Source of the DNA: Candidatus Obscuribacterales bacterium
GTDB taxonomy: Bacteria; Cyanobacteriota; Vampirovibrionia; Obscuribacterales; Obscuribacteraceae
Assembly (NCBI GenBank): GCA_020054205.1
Contig: JAGVLS010000016.1
Span: 62,001-126,000, forward strand
Length of the DNA: 64,000 nucleotides
Direction of reading: 5' to 3'
Part shown: in pieces, positions 60,193 to 64,000 of the stretch
Layout of the letters: each line of letters opens with the position of its first letter
How positions within the stretch are numbered: position 1 is the first letter of the stretch
Notes under the pieces: generated by a model
What the model was told of the DNA's origin: nothing
Seen by the model: the letters and a program-made list of their open reading frames with translations, nothing else
Databases searched by the model: none
Translations under genes and position numbers: made by a program

Positions 60193-61257
60193 ATGCAACT
60201 TTTAATTACTGGTGGACTTGGTTTTATTGGCAGCAATCTAATCAAATACATCCTCAAGCATCATAAGAGCTATAGCATTGTCAACCTTGATGCTATGACA
60301 TATGCCGGACATTTAGAGAACTTACAAGAATTAGCAAATGATCCTCGCTACAAATTTGTCAAAGGGCAAATTGAAGACCAAAATCTTGTCCACAGCATTA
60401 TTAATGATGAAAAATATGGCGCGATTGATGGTGTCATAAATGTGGCAGCTGAAACGCACGTAGATCGATCCATTGCCGATCCAGCAGTTTTTGTTCATTC
60501 AAATGTATTAGGCACACAAGTATTATTAGATGCTGTATACGAAAAAAATCAGCAATTAAGTAAAACCAATACTATTCCACCTATTCGTTATGTACAAGTT
60601 TCTACAGATGAAGTTTATGGCTCACTTGGAGCAACAGGTTATTTTACTGAAGAAACTCCTTTAGCACCAAATAGCCCATATTCATCCAGTAAGGCTGGTG
60701 CTGATTTATTGGTAAGAGCTTATTTCCATACTTATGGACTACCCGCTATGATTACCCGGTGTTCAAATAATTATGGTCCATATCAACATCCCGAAAAATT
60801 GATTCCATTGTTTATTATGAATGCTTTGCAAAACAAATCAGTGCCGGTATATGGTGATGGTTTAAACGTTAGAGACTGGTTACACGTAGAGGATCATTGC
60901 CAAGCCATTGATTTAGCTTTCCACAAAGGTCAACCAGGCGAAGTTTATAATATTGGCGGCAATAATGAGAGAAGAAATATTGAAATCACAAAACTAATTT
61001 TGAAAGAATTAGGTCGTAGCGAAGACTTAATTAAATATGTTGCTGATCGATTAGGACACGATCGTCGTTATGCTATTGATTCCAGCAAAATTCAAAAAGA
61101 ATTAGGTTGGAGTCCAAAACATACGTTTGAAACTGGCATACACCAAACTATTGAATGGTATTTACAAAATAAAGATTGGCTAGAAGCTGTTGCAAAAACA
61201 AGTCATGCCGCAAGCACAAGTCCTGTGTCAACAGCAAAACAAGCTGTAATGAAATAG
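60193..61257 (+). CDS. rfbB: dTDP-glucose 4,6-dehydratase
   Basis: 354 residues. NAD-binding GGLGFIGSN, AAETHVDRSI, the VSTDEVYGSLG active loop with Asp-Glu, YSSSKAGADLL with the Tyr-x3-Lys pair, and NNYGPYQHPEKLIPLFI. Converts dTDP-glucose to dTDP-4-keto-6-deoxyglucose. The ATG at 60193 is preceded by GGGAG at eight bases; an earlier in-frame ATG overlaps rfbA. About 20 residues at the C-terminus (AAST-SPVSTAKQ) are an unusual tail. Confidence 0.95.
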   Translation: MQLLITGGLGFIGSNLIKYILKHHKSYSIVNLDAMTYAGHLENLQELANDPRYKFVKGQIEDQNLVHSIINDEKYGAIDGVINVAAETHVDRSIADPAVFVHSNVLGTQVLLDAVYEKNQQLSKTNTIPPIRYVQVSTDEVYGSLGATGYFTEETPLAPNSPYSSSKAGADLLVRAYFHTYGLPAMITRCSNNYGPYQHPEKLIPLFIMNALQNKSVPVYGDGLNVRDWLHVEDHCQAIDLAFHKGQPGEVYNIGGNNERRNIEITKLILKELGRSEDLIKYVADRLGHDRRYAIDSSKIQKELGWSPKHTFETGIHQTIEWYLQNKDWLEAVAKTSHAASTSPVSTAKQAVMK

Positions 61258-61267
61258 GATAGACAGA

Positions 61268-62119
61268 ATGAAAATACTTGTTACTGGCGCAGGAGGAATG
61301 CTAGGTAAAGTATTAGTGCCTTGCCTCGAATCAAGAGGACATCTAGTTAAAGGCATGCTCAAAGAAGAGCTCGATGTCACTAATTACCCTCAAGTTATCG
61401 AACTGTTGGATTATGCTAAGCCAGATTTAGTTATCCATGCTGCTGCATACACCAAAGTAGATCAAGCAGAGTCCGAACCTAATCTTGCTTATTTAATTAA
61501 TGGTTATGGTACCGAAAATATTGCTATTGCTTGCAATCATTTAGATATTCCAGCTGCCTACATCAGTACCGATTATGTATTTGATGGAGAACAAAATAAG
61601 CCATATCAAACATGGGATCTGACACGCCCATTATCTTATTATGGAAAATCAAAATTAGCAGGAGAAACAGCTGTTAAAAATCATTTGCAAAAATTTTATA
61701 TCCTACGCACCAGCTGGTTGTATGGACCATATGGACGAAATTTTGTAGACACAATTATAAAAATGGAATCAGAAGGCAAACCTCTAAAAGTAGTTGCTGA
61801 TCAGTGGGGAACTCCTACTTGTACTCTTACTTTATCGGAAACAATAGCTGATTTAATTGATACTGAACGTTGGGGTATTTATCACGCTACAGACGATGGA
61901 GAAACTAATTGGTTTGAATTAGCTAAAGCCGTGCTATCTGGAAAAGATACAGAAATTATTCCTATCAGTACCAGTGATATGCCAAGACCTGCTACACGTC
62001 CAAAATATTCCGTTTTGGATAAGACCACTTTAATCCACACAATTGGCAGGGAATTAGTACCTTGGCAAGACTCTTTACAAATTTATTTGAATTACAAAAA
62101 GGAAAAACAGCTGGTATAA
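61268..62119 (+). CDS. rfbD: dTDP-4-dehydrorhamnose reductase
   Basis: 283 residues. VTGAGGMLGKVL, LDVTNYPQV, INGYGTENIA, STDYVFDGEQNKPY, YYGKSKLAGE and LRTSWLYGPYGRNFV are typical of RmlD. It makes dTDP-L-rhamnose from the 4-keto intermediate with NAD(P)H. It comes before rmlC here, the reverse of the reaction order but common in cyanobacteria-type clusters. Ten bases after rfbB. Confidence 0.95.
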   Translation: MKILVTGAGGMLGKVLVPCLESRGHLVKGMLKEELDVTNYPQVIELLDYAKPDLVIHAAAYTKVDQAESEPNLAYLINGYGTENIAIACNHLDIPAAYISTDYVFDGEQNKPYQTWDLTRPLSYYGKSKLAGETAVKNHLQKFYILRTSWLYGPYGRNFVDTIIKMESEGKPLKVVADQWGTPTCTLTLSETIADLIDTERWGIYHATDDGETNWFELAKAVLSGKDTEIIPISTSDMPRPATRPKYSVLDKTTLIHTIGRELVPWQDSLQIYLNYKKEKQLV

Positions 62120-62171
62120 CCGTAAGATAGTGTAATATAGCTGCTATTAGTCAATCAAAAGACCTCAAGCC

Positions 62172-62726
62172 ATGCTTAAACCAATCAGCAAAGAAGCAAT
62201 CGGACAAGAATATACAAAAGATTTGTCCACGCAAGACTATGCTAAAAAGCCTGTCATAGAAGGCGTACAATTAATTACTTTACAGAATTTTGTTGATGAT
62301 GGCGGATCATTAGCTGAGATTGTACGTTTTGATGATAATGGCAATTTGCAAGCAATACCAGAATTTAAAGTTAAGCAAGCAACTTTTTCTCAAATGTTGC
62401 CCGGTACGATAAAAGCTTTTCACCTGCATTACAATCAAGAAGATGTATGGTTCATATTACCTTACGATCGCCTTTTAATTGGCTTATTCGATGCTCGTCA
62501 AAACTCACCAACTTACAAAAATTCTATGCGCTTTGTAATGGGATCTGGACGTGCACAAATATTGTATTTACCTCGTGGAGTAGCTCACGGACTTGCTAAT
62601 CCATGGCAAACACCATCTAATATGATTTATTTCGTCAACCAATGTTTCAACCCCAATGAGCCGGATGAACATAGATTACCCTGGGATACTTTAGGAAAAG
62701 ATTTTTGGGAAATTCGCAAAGGCTAG
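62172..62726 (+). CDS. rfbC: dTDP-4-dehydrorhamnose 3,5-epimerase-like cupin
   Basis: 184 residues. Cupin fold with GTIKAFHLHYNQEDVWFIL, YDRLLIGLFDARQNSPTY and LPRGVAHGLANPW, matching RmlC. The catalytic His-Asp pair is in FHLHYNQ and in the downstream His of AHG; the usual KGIRGLHYQ is replaced by KAFHLHYNQ, so it belongs to a divergent branch. Its place after rfbA, B and D makes the assignment safe. The next gene begins within its last 22 bases. Confidence 0.88.
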   Translation: MLKPISKEAIGQEYTKDLSTQDYAKKPVIEGVQLITLQNFVDDGGSLAEIVRFDDNGNLQAIPEFKVKQATFSQMLPGTIKAFHLHYNQEDVWFILPYDRLLIGLFDARQNSPTYKNSMRFVMGSGRAQILYLPRGVAHGLANPWQTPSNMIYFVNQCFNPNEPDEHRLPWDTLGKDFWEIRKG

Positions 62727-63952
62727 ATTTAAATAAGCTCAAAAGTTTTATTGTCGAAAACGCCAAGCTATGTGTCCATGAACCTGCTGGACAATTACAG
62801 CATCAATATGTAACACCAACATTTTCTATTACACCTGGCGCTGATGATAATGCTGAAATACCAGAGCGCTCACTTACTGGTCATTATTTACAAATGTATG
62901 ATTGGGATGCTTGTTTTTTTTCTCAGGCAGCCTATCGAGCTAGTGTAAGTCAAATTACCTTTGCAATAATAAGCAATTTTTTGTCTTTTCAACGAGAAGA
63001 CGGTTATATTCCGCGCACCATTTCACCACACCGCATCTGGGACCAAGGTGATTTATGCAAACCTTTTCTTTGTCAATCTTTGCTAGCAAAATACAAAAGA
63101 AGTCCTAGCTCTAATTTAATTAACCAGTCAATAATCTCCTCTTTAGACAATTATTTGCTGTATTTCCAAAAGAACAGGTTACACACATCTGGTTTATACC
63201 ACTGGAAAAATATCCTTGAAAGTGGAGTAGATAATAATTTTGCCTTATTAGCACCATGCGAAGCAGATAAGGATGAAAATAAGCATATTGGTGATTTTCC
63301 TGATAACAGACTTCTTGCTACCGACTTAAACAGTTATTTGATGGCTGAATTTTTTGCTCTTAGCGAATTAGCCATGCTTCTAAAAAATAATCATCTAGCA
63401 GATAAATATGTAAAATTAGCACAAGATTTATCACTAGCTATAGATAAATATCTATGGAGTAAAGACTTTGGCATATATTGCAACCTAGATCCTAATACAG
63501 GTGAACATATAAAAATTCGTACTTGGACTGGGTTAACACCAATTATTTTTTCATCCTCTCCATCAATTCATACACAAGAAATAATTGAGAAAGTCATACT
63601 CAATAAAGATTATTTTTTGCGTCCAACAGGCATTGCTAGCGTCTCTGCCGCCCAGCCATTATACAATCAGGCCAAGCGAGGATTGTACGGACGCGCTACT
63701 GTATCCAACTGGCAAGGACCAATGTGGATATTACCAAACGCTTTAATTGTAAGATGTTTACTCAAATATGATTATAAAAAACAAGCAGAAGACATTGCTC
63801 ATAGAGTAATTAGCACCATGTTAGATGGTTTGACTCAAACAAATACTTTATTTGAGAATTACAATGCCGAAACGGGAGAAGCTTTGTGGGCACCACAATT
63901 TATGAGCTGGAATATTTTAGCTCTAGAATTAATTGAATTACTAGAATCATAA
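62705..63952 (+). CDS. Trehalase/GH63-like alpha/alpha-barrel glycoside hydrolase
   Basis: 415 residues. YLQMYDWDACFFS, FQREDGYIPRTISP, SNWQGPMWILPN and FENYNAETGEALW are the shared motifs of the GH37 trehalase / GH63 glucosidase / MGH1 group, an (alpha/alpha)6 barrel. In this group an Asp in the GVDNN region and a Glu in the ENYN block are catalytic. No signal peptide, so cytoplasmic; may act on trehalose-like or glucosylglycerate-type solutes. The start is a TTG at 62705 after AGGAA, inside the rfbC end; no ATG occurs before conserved sequence. It may be the last gene of the rml operon. Confidence 0.83.
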   Translation: MGNSQRLDLNKLKSFIVENAKLCVHEPAGQLQHQYVTPTFSITPGADDNAEIPERSLTGHYLQMYDWDACFFSQAAYRASVSQITFAIISNFLSFQREDGYIPRTISPHRIWDQGDLCKPFLCQSLLAKYKRSPSSNLINQSIISSLDNYLLYFQKNRLHTSGLYHWKNILESGVDNNFALLAPCEADKDENKHIGDFPDNRLLATDLNSYLMAEFFALSELAMLLKNNHLADKYVKLAQDLSLAIDKYLWSKDFGIYCNLDPNTGEHIKIRTWTGLTPIIFSSSPSIHTQEIIEKVILNKDYFLRPTGIASVSAAQPLYNQAKRGLYGRATVSNWQGPMWILPNALIVRCLLKYDYKKQAEDIAHRVISTMLDGLTQTNTLFENYNAETGEALWAPQFMSWNILALELIELLES

Positions 63953-64000
63953 AATCAAAAACATCAATTCATCATCATAATAACGATTGTCAATTTTTAA

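Overview
This is an AT-rich, gene-dense bacterial chromosome segment with about 60 protein genes on both strands, one tRNA and one clear riboswitch. The gene set points to a Gram-negative, respiring member of the wider cyanobacterial lineage, probably a non-photosynthetic one (Vampirovibrionia/Melainabacteria-like). This is an inference from several markers: an SLH-plus-coiled-coil protein resembling the N-terminus of cyanobacterial outer-membrane porins, a SufR-type repressor divergent from a suf operon, a GH57 branching enzyme, kdsA (Kdo, hence LPS), a GatD-type amidotransferase, and no photosynthesis gene. No species call is possible.

Layout. 1-5.4 kb: C-terminus of an M1-type aminopeptidase, a large protein with a cysteine-peptidase-like Cys/His/Asp set, a di-heme peroxidase and a small exported protein. 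5.5-14.3 kb: glycosyltransferase, GatD, SLH protein, inositol-phosphatase-family enzyme, lone sensor kinase, ribosomal protein L25, tRNA-Gln with a strong promoter, and recN. 14.3-22.7 kb, all on the minus strand: three tandem secreted LRR paralogues, an Mrp/ApbC ATPase, an exported protein, a small membrane protein, then a two-component pair whose kinase start codon follows directly on a terminator-like hairpin. 22.7-30.7 kb: HAD phosphatase, nucleoside hydrolase, fluoride riboswitch with crcB and a DUF190 gene, AlaX-type editing protein, DEAD-box helicase, a MazF/RHH toxin-antitoxin pair, an RHH-domain protein preceded by direct repeats, and a fatty-acid desaturase.

30.7-38.7 kb: a complete SUF iron-sulfur operon (sufC-B-D, Rieske ferredoxin, sufS, sufU, sufT-like, tautomerase-like), with sufR and a 2H-phosphoesterase gene leaving in the other direction. 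38.6-46 kb: CSP41-like SDR, membrane proteins, an orphan CHASE3 protein, an SDR, pyruvate kinase and a GH57 branching enzyme. 46-54 kb: kdsA, an unusual LolA-like/double-retropepsin/TPR protein, a NicO-type metal exporter with a phosphatase, and an ECF sigma/anti-sigma/LTxxQ-protein operon. 54-64 kb: PxpA-like protein, a small HExxH protein, and an envelope polysaccharide region: GT-C and GT2 glycosyltransferases, a priming sugar transferase, rmlA-B-D-C for dTDP-L-rhamnose, and a trehalase-like glycoside hydrolase cut in from the rmlC end.

The genes most worth a second look are the attenuator-like hairpin at the kinase start, the single-chain two-lobed retropepsin, the sigma/anti-sigma/LTxxQ cassette beside a nickel/cobalt exporter, and the RHH protein with its repeat array. 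No CRISPR array, insertion sequence, prophage or rRNA was seen.
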